A stretch of DNA of 64,000 nt from Acinetobacter calcoaceticus (GTDB lineage: Bacteria > Pseudomonadota > Gammaproteobacteria > Pseudomonadales > Moraxellaceae): positions 1-64,000 of the forward strand of contig NZ_JADVKT010000004.1 of NCBI RefSeq assembly GCF_016508255.1, in the 5' to 3' direction. The notes under the pieces were generated by a model that saw only the letters and a list, made by a program, of their open reading frames with translations, searched no databases and was not told where the DNA came from. Every line of letters begins with the position of its first letter. Position 1 is the first letter of the stretch. Below are positions 18,717 to 28,322 of this stretch, in pieces. A program made the translations under genes and the position numbers.

Positions 18717-19096
18717 CGTTTGCAGACCTAGCAAGAAGTAAACTGTGGTGGGACTATGACCTCATATTTCTCAAGGTTTTCACCTGAGCAAAGTCATAAT
18801 GTTCAAGGAACAGCTATATTCTACATGCAACAGCTCAAGCGATAAAGTTCAGAATAGAGATACTGTCACTACAAAACATGTTTAACCCGACTAAATAGAG
18901 ATTTATAAAGGTTCAGAATCACAATCTCTCTTAAGTTAGCTAACAAACATATTTTTGAAGGATCGACAAGCTATAAACAGAAGTGATTAGACATAGATAA
19001 AATTGCCATAAAGCAATGGCACAAACGAAATATCTATAGCACCGCCCATTATGTTATTATAGCGCCACCAAATTTGGCCTTTGTAGCGGAGCCGTA
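18717..19096. other. Divergent promoter region between the dehydrogenase gene and serA
   Basis: No gene is visible. Both promoters must lie here. A small dyad TGCCAT/ATGGCA occupies 19004-19021 about 75 bases upstream of serA. I could not assign convincing -35/-10 boxes or a riboswitch. Confidence 0.5.
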
Positions 19097-20329
19097 ATGA
19101 GCCAACATCTTTCACTACCTAAAGATAAAATCCGTTTCCTTTTGTTAGAAGGCGTTCACCAAAACGCAGTCGATACTTTAAACGCTGCGGGTTATACCAA
19201 CATTGACTATCGTAAAACTGCTCTTGAAGGCGAAGCGCTAAAAGAGGCTGTTAAAGATGCTCACTTTATTGGTATTCGTTCGCGTACCCAATTGACTGAA
19301 GAAGTTTTCGAAGCTGCAAATAAATTGATCGCTGTAGGTTGTTTCTGTATTGGAACAAACCAAGTTGATCTTAAAGCAGCGATGGCACGTGGTATTCCTG
19401 TATTTAACGCACCGTATTCAAATACGCGTTCGGTTGCAGAGCTTGTACTTGCTGAAACGATTCTTCTTCTTCGCCGTGTTCCTGAAAAGTCAGCGGCTTG
19501 TCATCGTGGTGGTTGGGACAAATCTGCTAACGGTTCTTTTGAAACTCGTGGCAAAACTTTAGGTATTGTGGGTTACGGTTCCATCGGTTCTCAGCTTTCT
19601 GTACTTGCTGAAAGCTTAGGTATGCATGTGATTTATTACGATGCCGTAACTAAATTACCAATGGGCAATGCTCGCCAAGTTGGTTCGTTAGACGAACTCT
19701 TAGCGACTGCTGATGTAGTGACTTTACATGTGCCAGATGTTCCATCTACGCGTAACTTCTTCACTAAAGAACAATTTGCAAAAATGAAAGAAGGTGCAAT
19801 CTTCTTAAATGCTGCACGTGGTACATGTGTAGTAATTGAAGATTTAGCTGATGCAATCAAATCTGGCCATATTGCTGGCGCAGCAGTTGACGTATTCCCG
19901 AAAGAACCAAAAGCAAATGGTGAAGAATTCCAGTCTCCACTTCGTGGTTTAGACAATGTGATTTTGACCCCGCATGTTGGTGGTTCAACCATGGAAGCGC
20001 AAGCAAACATCGGTTTAGAAGTTGCAGAGAAATTTGTTGCTTACTCTGACAAAGGTATGACGCTTTCTGCGGTGAACTTCCCAGAAATCGCATTACCATT
20101 GACTGCTGGTCAACACCGTTTATTGCACATTCACAAAAACGTGCCGGGTGTACTATCTAAAATTAACAACTTGTTCGCTGAACAAGGTATCAACATTTCT
20201 GGTCAATCACTTATGACTAAAGGTGACATCGGTTACCTCGTAATGGACGTTGATGCTTCTGCTTCTCACGAAGCTTTAGATATGTTGCATGAAGTTGAAG
20301 GTACAATTCGCGTGCGCGTATTGTTCTAA
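19097..20329 (+). CDS. serA: D-3-phosphoglycerate dehydrogenase SerA
   Basis: The 410-residue protein oxidises 3-phosphoglycerate, the first step of serine synthesis. It has a split substrate domain (residues 10-110 and 300-330), a Rossmann domain with GYGSIG at 159-164, the catalytic region NAARGT, and the catalytic histidine in LTPHVGGST. The C-terminal ACT domain (about 338-410, GVLSKINNLFAEQGINISG) is where serine inhibits the E. coli-type enzyme. The size matches the E. coli type. It is divergent from a probable D-2-hydroxyglutarate dehydrogenase. Confidence 0.97.
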   Translation: MSQHLSLPKDKIRFLLLEGVHQNAVDTLNAAGYTNIDYRKTALEGEALKEAVKDAHFIGIRSRTQLTEEVFEAANKLIAVGCFCIGTNQVDLKAAMARGIPVFNAPYSNTRSVAELVLAETILLLRRVPEKSAACHRGGWDKSANGSFETRGKTLGIVGYGSIGSQLSVLAESLGMHVIYYDAVTKLPMGNARQVGSLDELLATADVVTLHVPDVPSTRNFFTKEQFAKMKEGAIFLNAARGTCVVIEDLADAIKSGHIAGAAVDVFPKEPKANGEEFQSPLRGLDNVILTPHVGGSTMEAQANIGLEVAEKFVAYSDKGMTLSAVNFPEIALPLTAGQHRLLHIHKNVPGVLSKINNLFAEQGINISGQSLMTKGDIGYLVMDVDASASHEALDMLHEVEGTIRVRVLF

Positions 20330-20350
20330 TCTAATACGAACTGTAAATTT

Positions 20351-20380
20351 AAAAGCCACAGCATTGTCTGTGGCTTTTTT
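20351..20380 (+). terminator. Terminator of serA
   Basis: AAAAGCCACAG pairs with CTGTGGCTTTT and continues into TTTTTT on the plus strand. Confidence 0.9.
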
Positions 20381-20432
20381 ATGGGCATTTACATTATCAT
20401 GTGAAAAGTATACCAATCGATCAAATAATAAA

Positions 20433-21317
20433 ATGTCCAGTTCTAACCAGAAATCTCAGCTACATGCTTTGGGCTTTCTTATTCTCGCTATGCTGAGCGT
20501 ACAAAGCAGTGCATCTTTAGCCAAAATTCTGTTTCAGAACTTTCCTGTCCTTACCGTTTCTGCAATGCGCTTATGCTTAGGTGCAATTATTCTTGCCTTT
20601 ATTTTTAAAATTTGGCGGATCAATTATAGTCAGGTCCGCTGGAAAGCTATTTTAGCTTATGGTTTTGCTCTTGCAGGAATGAATGCACTTTTTTACCTAT
20701 CAATTGAACGATTACCCATTGGGATTGCAGTTGCTTTTGAATTTATTGGCCCTTTAAGTGTAGCCCTATATCACGCACGTCAAAAATATGATTTTGTGTG
20801 GGTCAGTTTAGCGATTATTGGCCTCGTTTTACTTTTCCCTTTTAATCAGGCTCATAGTCTGGATTGGATCGGAGTATTATTTGCGGTTAGTGCTGGCGCA
20901 TGTTGGGCACTTTATATTATTGCTGGTCAAAAACCTTCAGGTATCTCAGGCAATCACACTGTGTGTTTAGGAATGAGTGTGGGCGCATGCATATTATTAC
21001 CCATTACTTTTTTCTCAGACTCAATAGGGCAAGTTATAGAGCTCCCCTATCTTTTCTATTTTATTGGCTTAGCAATTTTAGCCAGCGCATTACCCTTCTC
21101 TTTAGAAATGCTAGCCCTACGTAATTTAACACCCTTAAGTTTCGGAACGCTAATGAGCTTAGAACCCGCAGTTGCTGCACTTTCTGGTTTTATCTTTTTA
21201 GGTGAATATTTGTTATGGAATCAATGGCTGGCACTCGCAACAATTATTGTAGCTTCCGTCGGTTGTACCATAACCACCCAAAAAGCACGCAAGGAACGTG
21301 AAAAAGCAGTAGGTTGA
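20433..21317 (+). CDS. EamA-family exporter, RhtA-like (first of a tandem pair)
   Basis: The 294-residue, 10-helix protein has two EamA repeats (residues about 10-135 and 150-285). SSASLAKILFQNFPVLTVSAMRL and FEFIGPLSVALYHARQKYDF resemble RhtA, the threonine/homoserine exporter, but substrate is not shown. A longer open frame from 20289 overlaps serA and crosses its terminator; the ATG at 20433 begins MSSSNQKSQLHALGF right before the first helix and is chosen. A close paralogue follows 90 bases downstream. Confidence 0.82.
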   Translation: MSSSNQKSQLHALGFLILAMLSVQSSASLAKILFQNFPVLTVSAMRLCLGAIILAFIFKIWRINYSQVRWKAILAYGFALAGMNALFYLSIERLPIGIAVAFEFIGPLSVALYHARQKYDFVWVSLAIIGLVLLFPFNQAHSLDWIGVLFAVSAGACWALYIIAGQKPSGISGNHTVCLGMSVGACILLPITFFSDSIGQVIELPYLFYFIGLAILASALPFSLEMLALRNLTPLSFGTLMSLEPAVAALSGFIFLGEYLLWNQWLALATIIVASVGCTITTQKARKEREKAVG

Positions 21318-21407
21318 TGCAATTAAATTAGCAAGTAGAAACACGCTATTCGTTATAATTGAGCAATATATTTATTAAATATCAAATGAGGCCTTAGGGT
21401 ATTGTCC

Positions 21408-22271
21408 ATGCAGAATCTTCCCATCATTGCTGTGCTATATATGATTCTGTCGATGGTTTCATATCAAATCAGTGCTTCATTTGCTAAGCAGCTCATTGCA
21501 ATATTAGACCCTCTTACCGTTACAGTTTTAAGGCTGAGTTTTGCAACGGTTATTGTCGCCATCATGTTCCGCTCGTGGAAAATCTGGTCGCGCTTACCCT
21601 ATTTAAAATGGCGTGATTTGCTCATGTACTGCGCCTCTTTGGGCCTAATGAATATTTTATTTTATACGTCGCTCGGAAAGTTACCTCAAGGCATTGCAGT
21701 GGGCTTAGAATTTATTGGCCCATTAGGTCTTGCTCTACTTTCTATTAAACAAAAGAGTGACTATATTTGGGTAGCATTTGCGATGTTAGGTATTGCACTG
21801 ATGGTGCCTTGGCAAGACCCAACGCAGCACCACTTTTCATATGTGGGTGCTGCATGTGCACTAGGTGCTGGATTTTGCTGGGCCTTCTACATTTATTTTG
21901 GTCAGAAAGTTGTGACCCAAAATATAGGTATGCATGCTTTAACCATCGGAATTGGATTATCTGCACTGACCTTACTACCGATTGGCATCTGGCATAATGC
22001 TCCTGCATTACTTGAGACACAGTACTGGGGTAAAGCATTGCTTATTGCTATTTTAGCAACCGCTATTCCATACGCACTTGATTTAATGGCACTCAAACAA
22101 CTCAATAAATTAACTTACGGTACCCTAACGAGTTTAGCGCCAGCATTGGCAGCATTAACGGGTTTCTTATTACTTCACGAAGAAATCAGCATGCTGCAAT
22201 GGGTGGCTTTAGCTTGTGTAATGCTAGCGTCGATTGGAGTTACTTTAAGAAGTACTAAAAAAGTAGCGTAG
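21408..22271 (+). CDS. EamA-family exporter, RhtA-like (second of a tandem pair)
   Basis: The 287-residue, 10-helix protein is a paralogue of its upstream neighbour: both contain S-A-S-(L/F)-AK, G-(I)-AV-x-(F/L)-EFIGPL, and a closing P-(A)-x-AALxGF segment. It has the two EamA repeats of small-metabolite exporters. AGGG lies 9 bases before the ATG at 21408; a TTG two codons upstream is less likely. The pair probably arose by local duplication and has diverged considerably, suggesting different substrates. Confidence 0.82.
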   Translation: MQNLPIIAVLYMILSMVSYQISASFAKQLIAILDPLTVTVLRLSFATVIVAIMFRSWKIWSRLPYLKWRDLLMYCASLGLMNILFYTSLGKLPQGIAVGLEFIGPLGLALLSIKQKSDYIWVAFAMLGIALMVPWQDPTQHHFSYVGAACALGAGFCWAFYIYFGQKVVTQNIGMHALTIGIGLSALTLLPIGIWHNAPALLETQYWGKALLIAILATAIPYALDLMALKQLNKLTYGTLTSLAPALAALTGFLLLHEEISMLQWVALACVMLASIGVTLRSTKKVA

Positions 22272-22278
22272 TTAAATA

Positions 22279-22722
22279 CTATTGCTGCTTTTTATACTTT
22301 TTATATTCCTTTAAATATTTATTACCAAGCGTTTCTTTTTCACTGTCTTTAAGAATTTTTCCCGCTTGTTGGAAAAATTTATGCTCTTCTTCTTTTAAAT
22401 GATGATGGACTTTTTCACTCAACTGTTTAGCAGTTGCTAACCAGCTCGGGCTACTCATATCCGTTTTCTCAAGTTGTTCAACCAACTCATCCATTTCATG
22501 ATGTTCAGCTAAAGCATGTCTCGTAATATCTAAACCGACATCATCAAACATTAAAGGGATATATAAATAACGGTCTTCGGCAACCGAGTGGGCATAAAGT
22601 TCATTTTTCAATACATCAAATAATTCTTTTCGTTCTTCGGTTAAACCATGGGTTTGGACTAATTTTTCAGAAAGGTTGCGTTGATTTTCATGGCTTTCTC
22701 TTAATGCTTCGAAAATATTCAT
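22279..22722 (-). CDS. Hemerythrin-like (HHE domain) protein
   Basis: The 147-residue, all-helical protein carries histidines and acids in the hemerythrin-like spacing: ESHENQ near the start, YAHSVAEDRYLY, AEHHEMDE and VHHHLKEEEHKFF. These would bind a di-iron centre. Family members sense or store oxygen, nitric oxide or oxidative stress signals; the exact role here is unknown. AGGAAGAG sits immediately before ATG 22722, so this start is preferred to the ATG four codons upstream. It is convergent with the EamA gene, only 7 bases away. Confidence 0.85.
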   Translation of the reverse strand: MNIFEALRESHENQRNLSEKLVQTHGLTEERKELFDVLKNELYAHSVAEDRYLYIPLMFDDVGLDITRHALAEHHEMDELVEQLEKTDMSSPSWLATAKQLSEKVHHHLKEEEHKFFQQAGKILKDSEKETLGNKYLKEYKKYKKQQ

Positions 22723-22933
22723 TCTCTTCCTCATTTTTAGCTAAAAAATCTTTTTTATTTCAAGGCTTATCATACGTTGAAATTTATGTTGTTTACGTAG
22801 CTTAAAATGAGACTATTTTTTACACAGTTTTCTTTCTAGTAAATTTCTGTAATGATTTTTATATTTCTAATTTTAAATGATACATAAAAGTATGAATTGC
22901 TATTTAACATCAATTCATACTTTCAATACTATT

Positions 22934-23710
22934 TTAGCCAGTAACAAACATCTGATAGCCCAAACGGCAAATCAAAATACTCACCAAAATTAAAAAGATA
23001 ATACGGACAAAACCACTACCGTATTTTAGCGCAGTTCTTACACCCACAATAGAACCCAACACATTCGCAACAGCCATCATTAAACCAATATGCAAAATAG
23101 CGTGACCTGTCGGAATTAAAAAACTCAGAGCAGCTAAATTCGTCATAAAATTACCGATTTTTGACAAAGCTGAAGCATGTAAAAAATCGACTTGTAAAAA
23201 ACGAATAAAGAAAAAGATAAAGAAACTACCCGTACCCGGGCCGAAAATACCGTCATAGAAACCGATTGCTAAACTACCAATGCCAGCTAAAACTAGCATT
23301 TTATTGGTAATTTTTTGCTCAGTATGGACTTGTCCAAAGTTCTTTTTTACTAAGGTATAGATGGCAATTACGATCAGCATTACGAATACGAAAGGACGTA
23401 ATACAGATTGAGGAATAAGTGATAAACAAGCAGCACCAGCAAAAGAGCTAATTAGCGCACAAATAGCAATGACTGCTAAAAGTTTCCATTGCAACTTCAC
23501 TCTTTTTGCAAATGTATAAGCCGCCGACGCCGTACCAAAAATGGATGAGACTTTATTGGTACCAATAACCGTAGCAGTCGACATGTTAGGAAAAGTGCTC
23601 ATGATCCCCGGAATCTGGATGAGTCCACCGCCGCCCACAGCAGCATCAATTGCTCCCGCAGTAAACGCAAAAAAGATCAAACTAAGGATAACATCCCATT
23701 CCATGCCCAT
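22934..23710 (-). CDS. TauE/SafE (YfcA-type) membrane permease
   Basis: The 258-residue protein has about eight membrane helices and the duplicated TauE/SafE pattern: GAIDAAVGGGGLIQIPG and TNKVSSIFGTASA in the first half, GFYDGIFGPGTGSF and SKIGNFMTNLAAL in the second. The family exports sulfite, sulfoacetate or similar anions; the substrate here is not known. An ATG two codons inside is an alternative start. It follows truB by 19 bases on the same strand, probably co-transcribed. Confidence 0.87.
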   Translation of the reverse strand: MGMEWDVILSLIFFAFTAGAIDAAVGGGGLIQIPGIMSTFPNMSTATVIGTNKVSSIFGTASAAYTFAKRVKLQWKLLAVIAICALISSFAGAACLSLIPQSVLRPFVFVMLIVIAIYTLVKKNFGQVHTEQKITNKMLVLAGIGSLAIGFYDGIFGPGTGSFFIFFFIRFLQVDFLHASALSKIGNFMTNLAALSFLIPTGHAILHIGLMMAVANVLGSIVGVRTALKYGSGFVRIIFLILVSILICRLGYQMFVTG

Positions 23711-23729
23711 GCTCTATACTCTACATCTA

Positions 23730-24635
23730 CTACAAATTTAAGATACGCTTAGGTACCAACCGTTTTTTATCGGTAATCTCGGCTAAGCCTAAACAGCGCT
23801 CACCCGAAAAAACCAAAACTTCTGCTTCTGCAGAATGCTCAATATTGCTTTCTAAACCGTTGCAAAAATACTTTTCGCGCCCTTCAGGCACCTGAATTTT
23901 TAAGAAATGATCAACTGGAGCATAAACTGGAAGTAGCAATGCTTCTCTTTGCTCTTCGGTTAAGCTTTCTAAATATTCAATGGTATAACTCGGAATAAGC
24001 TCAAAATGTCCTGTTTGAGTCCGATTTAGCATGGTTAAATGCCCACCACAGCCAAGTGCCTCACCAATATCTTCCCCCAATACACGAATATATGTTCCTT
24101 TAGAACACGTTACATCCAGAGTGAGACTATTTTCAGTAAACTCAATTAACTCTAAGGCATAAATCGTGATTGGACGCGCTTCACGCTCAATCTCGATACC
24201 TTTTCGGGCAAGCTCATATAACGGCCTACCTTCTTTTTTCAAAGCCGAATACATAGGTGGAATTTGTTGAATATCACCTCTAAATTTTTCTAAGCTTTGT
24301 TCAATCAGCTCTTGGCTCAGAACAGGAACAGGGCGTTCTTGTAAAATCTCCCCCTCCACATCACCTGTCGTGGTGGTTTGTCCTAATCGAACAGTGGTTT
24401 GGTAGCGCTTTGTTGAGTCAAGCAAATAATGTGAGAACTTGGTAGCCTCTCCTAAACAAATAGGAAGCAACCCAGTCGCCAATGGGTCTAAAGCTCCTGT
24501 ATGACCTGCTTTTTGGGCGCGATATAACCAACGCACTTTTTGCAAAGCCGCATTTGAACTGAGCCCTAATGGTTTATTTAATAGAAATACACCACTAATA
24601 TGGCGACGAGAAATTTTTTGATTTTTTGTCGTCAT
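23730..24635 (-). CDS. truB: tRNA pseudouridine-55 synthase TruB
   Basis: The 301-residue enzyme makes pseudouridine 55 in the T-loop of tRNAs. The catalytic aspartate lies in [14 protein letters not shown] near residue 46, with the motif [13 protein letters not shown] [15 protein letters not shown] near 180 and a C-terminal PUA-like region. Length matches the family. It stands apart from the nusA-infB-rbfA cluster where truB is often found. Confidence 0.96.
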   Translation of the reverse strand: MTTKNQKISRRHISGVFLLNKPLGLSSNAALQKVRWLYRAQKAGHTGALDPLATGLLPICLGEATKFSHYLLDSTKRYQTTVRLGQTTTTGDVEGEILQERPVPVLSQELIEQSLEKFRGDIQQIPPMYSALKKEGRPLYELARKGIEIEREARPITIYALELIEFTENSLTLDVTCSKGTYIRVLGEDIGEALGCGGHLTMLNRTQTGHFELIPSYTIEYLESLTEEQREALLLPVYAPVDHFLKIQVPEGREKYFCNGLESNIEHSAEAEVLVFSGERCLGLAEITDKKRLVPKRILNL

Positions 24636-24788
24636 TTTTATTGGAACACAAAGCTAGAAAAAAGTGCCGACATGTTAGCAAATTCGGCATGATATTTTCA
24701 TAATATTTAGATGCCTTTTCACTTATTTTATGGCACATTAATGATCGAGTAAAAAAACAACAAATTAAAACTTAAGGAAGATATCTTT

Positions 24789-25820
24789 ATGCAAGGGATG
24801 CAGAAGAAGGTATTGTGGTGTGTGCTCGGATTTTTTATTTTGAGTCTCATTGCATGTGTATATTGGTTAAGTCCTGACTCAAAAAATACATCAGCTCAGA
24901 TAAGTGAAAGTAAAACTCAAAACTTAGCATCAGCTCCTCATGCAGATCATTTACTGCTAAATGAAGATGCATACCATAGTAAAAGTCAGCAAGATACAGA
25001 AGTTAACTGCCAGCTAAAAATTGATGGTTCCCAACATTTGGTCGTGAATAGTCAAACTCGTGACTGCTTTGAATATTTTATTACCCAATATGGCGAAAAT
25101 GATTTAGAACAAATCAAAAATCACTTTGGGAAATTTATTCAAGGACAATATTTAGAACCAGCTCGCTCGCAGATTCTGGACTTATGGAGCCGTTATTTAA
25201 AATATCGCGAACAGCTTGCTCAAATCCAAGCGCCTTCGGCTAAACAACAAGATAAAAACTATTTTCAAAAGATCTTTAATTCAATTCAAGATATAAGAAA
25301 ACGTTTCTTTTCTACCACCGAAATTGAAGGACTCTTCTCGAGCGAAGACATCTATCAGAACTATACGCTAGATCGAATGCAGATACTTGAGAATTCCTCT
25401 TTAAGCGAAATTGAAAAAGCACGAAAGCTTAAAGAGCGTTTTGAAGAACTTCCAGCAGACTGGCAACAAAATCTACAAGAACTCTCCAAACTTGATGATT
25501 TACATACGCTCACCAAACAAATTAAAGCACGCAATGGTTCAGCAGAAGAACTTCGGCAAATGCGCACAGCACTTGTTGGAGCCGAGGCGACTCAAAGATT
25601 AGAAACTTTAGATACACAACGGAATGCTTGGCAGCAAAGAGTCACAAATTACCTCGATGGTCGAGATCAAATTATTAAAAGTAATATGACTGATAGCGCC
25701 AAAAATCAAGCTATTCAAGAGTTACGCCAACAACAATTCAATTCATCACAAGAACAACTAAGACTTCGAACTTTTGAAACGGTCCATGATCAGGGAGGTG
25801 CACTGCCATTTAATTATTAA
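24789..25820 (+). CDS. lipB: Lipase-specific foldase (lipase chaperone)
   Basis: The 343-residue protein has an N-terminal membrane anchor (residues 8-28), a variable linker, and a long helical domain from about residue 75 rich in Q, L and E. The segment RDCFEYFITQYGENDLEQIKNH carries the RxxFDY/F-like signature of lipase foldases, with more helical repeats after it. It would sit in the inner membrane facing the periplasm and fold the secreted lipase encoded next. The order foldase-then-lipase is the known Acinetobacter arrangement, the reverse of Pseudomonas and Burkholderia. Confidence 0.88.
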   Translation: MQGMQKKVLWCVLGFFILSLIACVYWLSPDSKNTSAQISESKTQNLASAPHADHLLLNEDAYHSKSQQDTEVNCQLKIDGSQHLVVNSQTRDCFEYFITQYGENDLEQIKNHFGKFIQGQYLEPARSQILDLWSRYLKYREQLAQIQAPSAKQQDKNYFQKIFNSIQDIRKRFFSTTEIEGLFSSEDIYQNYTLDRMQILENSSLSEIEKARKLKERFEELPADWQQNLQELSKLDDLHTLTKQIKARNGSAEELRQMRTALVGAEATQRLETLDTQRNAWQQRVTNYLDGRDQIIKSNMTDSAKNQAIQELRQQQFNSSQEQLRLRTFETVHDQGGALPFNY

Positions 25821-25904
25821 GCCTTTCCTTTTTAGGGAAATGGCTAAACATTCACTAGCAGTAAGAAGCTGCTTTTCATACAAAATAAAAATAGTGAGTA
25901 AAAA

Positions 25905-26879
25905 ATGAAAAGGAAGTTAATGTTTTTCTGCGCTGCAATGCTCTCAGGACTGAGTATTTCAGCAGCCCATGCAACAAATGCTGAACAAGTGAAAAGCTCG
26001 TTCGTATATTCATCTTACGCTCAAACAAAATACCCACTGGTTTTTAACCACGGTATGGCTGGCTTTAGCCGAGTTGGAACAGATACACTTGGTCTCGATT
26101 ATTGGTACCAAATTCTTCCTGATCTTGCTCGTAATGGAGGAAATGTCTGGGCAACAAGAGTCTCACCATTTAATTCAACAGAAGTGCGTGGAGAACAACT
26201 TGCTCAGCAAGTAGAAGAAATTATTGCCATTACAGGTAAACCCAAAGTCAACTTAATCGGTCATAGCCATGGGGGCCCAACAATTCGCTATGTGGCCGGT
26301 ATCATGCCAGAAAAAGTTGCCTCACTCACCACGATTGGTGCACCTCATAAGGGATCACCAATGGCAGATGTCATTCTGAATGTTGAGGGTACTCCTCTTT
26401 CAGGCTTGGCAACATTAGTAAACTGGTTTTCAGCAGCAATTACTTGGGCGGAACGTTTAGACCCCGCAAGCTATCCACATGACTCTTTAGCAGGCGCACA
26501 TAGCTTATCGACGCAAGGTTCATCTCAATTTAATGCTCAATTCCCCATGGGCATACCAACGACTTCTTGTGGTGAGGGAGCATATCAAGAGAAAGGTATT
26601 TATATGTATTCTTTCTCTGGAAATAAAGCTCTGACTAATCCATTAGACCCATTTGATATTGCCCTTACAGGCAGTAGTTTAGTGGTAGATCCACTTGGTG
26701 ATAATGATGGACTAGTTTCCCGATGCAGCGCCAAATTTGGTAAAACAATTCGTGATGATTACAACTGGAATCATTTAGATGAAGTGAACCAAGTACTCGG
26801 GATACGTTCTATTTTTGCTTCAGATCCTGTCTCGGTTTATCGTCAACATGCAAACCGTTTGAAACTACAAGGACTATAA
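25905..26879 (+). CDS. lipA: Secreted triacylglycerol lipase
   Basis: The 324-residue family I lipase has a signal peptide ending near SAAHA (residues 1-23). The oxyanion region LVFNHGMAGF and the nucleophile GHSHGG (Ser121) are clear, with the aspartate in DNDGLVSRC and the histidine in WNHLDEVNQ. The cysteines in TTSCGEG and SRCSAK are the expected disulfide pair of family I.1/I.2 lipases. The protein would be exported by Sec, folded by the upstream foldase, and secreted by type II secretion. It hydrolyses long-chain triglycerides. Confidence 0.95.
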   Translation: MKRKLMFFCAAMLSGLSISAAHATNAEQVKSSFVYSSYAQTKYPLVFNHGMAGFSRVGTDTLGLDYWYQILPDLARNGGNVWATRVSPFNSTEVRGEQLAQQVEEIIAITGKPKVNLIGHSHGGPTIRYVAGIMPEKVASLTTIGAPHKGSPMADVILNVEGTPLSGLATLVNWFSAAITWAERLDPASYPHDSLAGAHSLSTQGSSQFNAQFPMGIPTTSCGEGAYQEKGIYMYSFSGNKALTNPLDPFDIALTGSSLVVDPLGDNDGLVSRCSAKFGKTIRDDYNWNHLDEVNQVLGIRSIFASDPVSVYRQHANRLKLQGL

Positions 26880-26888
26880 TTTTTAAAC

Positions 26889-26918
26889 AAAAAAATGCGC
26901 CAAAAGGCGCATTTTTTT
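26889..26918. terminator. Bidirectional terminator
   Basis: AAAAAAATGCGCC pairs with GGCGCATTTTTTT around AAAA, between convergent lipA and rplS. Confidence 0.92.
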
Positions 26919-26931
26919 ACTCGGTATAAGC

Positions 26932-27300
26932 TTACGCTTTACGAGCTGGTAATTTTTCACGAATACGTGCAGCTTTACCAGACAAGTCACGGAGGTAGTA
27001 AAGTTTAGCACGACGAACGTCACCACGACGTTTCACTTCGATTTTAGCAACAACTGGTGAGTGAGTTTGGAATACACGCTCAACACCAACACCGCTAGAA
27101 ATTTTACGAACTGTAAATGCAGAGTTTAAACCACGATTTTTCTTCGCGATTACAACACCTTCAAATGCCTGAAGACGCTCACGCTCACCTTCTTTTACTT
27201 TAACTTGGACAATAACAGTGTCACCAGGAGCAAAAGCAGGGATATCAGTTTTTAACTGTGCATTTTCAATAATTTGAACTAAAGGATGTTTACCACTCAT
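26932..27300 (-). CDS. rplS: 50S ribosomal protein L19
   Basis: The 122-residue protein begins [19 protein letters not shown] and has the L19 signatures [19 protein letters not shown] and [15 protein letters not shown]. It is the last gene of the rpsP-rimM-trmD-rplS operon, 219 bases after trmD. The open frame extends 24 codons further upstream, but the ATG at 27300 with GGAG upstream matches the family start. Confidence 0.97.
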   Translation of the reverse strand: MSGKHPLVQIIENAQLKTDIPAFAPGDTVIVQVKVKEGERERLQAFEGVVIAKKNRGLNSAFTVRKISSGVGVERVFQTHSPVVAKIEVKRRGDVRRAKLYYLRDLSGKAARIREKLPARKA

Positions 27301-27519
27301 TGTGGGAATCTCCAATATGTGCGGAGTCAGAAGAGGTCTGAGGTTCCGCTGGGGATAGAGGCTAAAGCGCATATCAACCCGTTTATCTTTCCCTTTACGA
27401 CAAAACGTCGATAAAGAGCCTTAGAATATACATAAAACTATTCATTAAATAGAATCATGCTTTAACTCGAAGCATTGCTTCTCGTCTTGTTGCAGAACTT
27501 TCGTTCCTGAGAATAGCGA

Positions 27520-28275
27520 TTAAGAATTACCACCATGCCCTTGCGTATCTTTTAGCCATTTTTTCTGCTGCTTATTCAACTCTACTTTTTCAGCCAACTC
27601 TGGTCGACGTTCTAAAGTTCGTTGATACCGCTGCAAAAAGCGCCACTTTTCGATATTGCCATGATGTCCAGATTTTAAAACCTCTGGCACATCCAGCCCC
27701 TCAAAATGGTCTGGCTTTGTATATTGCGGACAATCTAAAAGACCATCAACAAAAGAATCTTGTACTGCTGACTGTTCATCTGACATTACATTCGGCAAAC
27801 GACGAATAATACTGTCAAGTAACACCATAGCGGGCAGTTCACCACCTGATAAAACGTAATCACCAATTGACCATTCCTGATCAACATAATGCTGGATCAA
27901 ACGTTCATCCACTCCCTCATAACGTCCACACAGTACAATTAAGCCGTCGTAATCAACAAACTGCTGTACTGCCTGTTCATTTAAAGTTTTGCCTTGTGGA
28001 GACATATACACCACAGGAACATGAACATGTCCTGCTTGTGAGGCAAGCTGTTTGGCATGCGCAATTGCTTTCGCCAAAGGCTCAGCCATCATTACCATCC
28101 CAGGGCCACCACCAAATGGACGTTCATCCACTCTTCTGTAGTTTCCCTCAGCAAAATCACGAGGATTAATACAAGTAACTTGTACAATATCTCGTTTTGC
28201 CGCACGTCCGCTGATGCCGTAGGCTGTAATCGCTTCAAACATTTCAGGAAAAAGCGTAATGACTGCAAAAAACAT
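27520..28275 (-). CDS. trmD: tRNA (guanine37-N1)-methyltransferase TrmD
   Basis: The 251-residue SPOUT-fold enzyme methylates G37 next to the anticodon. Signatures are [15 protein letters not shown] at the N-terminus, [11 protein letters not shown], the trefoil-knot SAM site [11 protein letters not shown] and [16 protein letters not shown] 28275 has GAGGAG 6 bases upstream; the GTG one codon earlier is less likely. A hairpin separates it from rimM. The C-terminus carries a short basic extension. Confidence 0.97.
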   Translation of the reverse strand: MFFAVITLFPEMFEAITAYGISGRAAKRDIVQVTCINPRDFAEGNYRRVDERPFGGGPGMVMMAEPLAKAIAHAKQLASQAGHVHVPVVYMSPQGKTLNEQAVQQFVDYDGLIVLCGRYEGVDERLIQHYVDQEWSIGDYVLSGGELPAMVLLDSIIRRLPNVMSDEQSAVQDSFVDGLLDCPQYTKPDHFEGLDVPEVLKSGHHGNIEKWRFLQRYQRTLERRPELAEKVELNKQQKKWLKDTQGHGGNS

Positions 28276-28301
28276 CACAGACTCCTCTATTTTCCTGCTG
28301 T

Positions 28302-28322
28302 ATTAATCCTAAAAGGATTAAT
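28302..28322 (-). repeat. Hairpin over the rimM stop codon, upstream of trmD
   Basis: ATTAATCCT and AGGATTAAT form a perfect 9-base stem with a 3-base loop. It spans the end of rimM and sits about 25 bases ahead of the trmD start. There is no T-run, so it may affect translation or mRNA stability rather than end transcription. Confidence 0.65.

Noticed and set aside
20289..20432. N-terminal extension of the first EamA exporter
   Set aside because: It would overlap serA and cross the serA terminator; the ATG at 20433 gives the normal family start.
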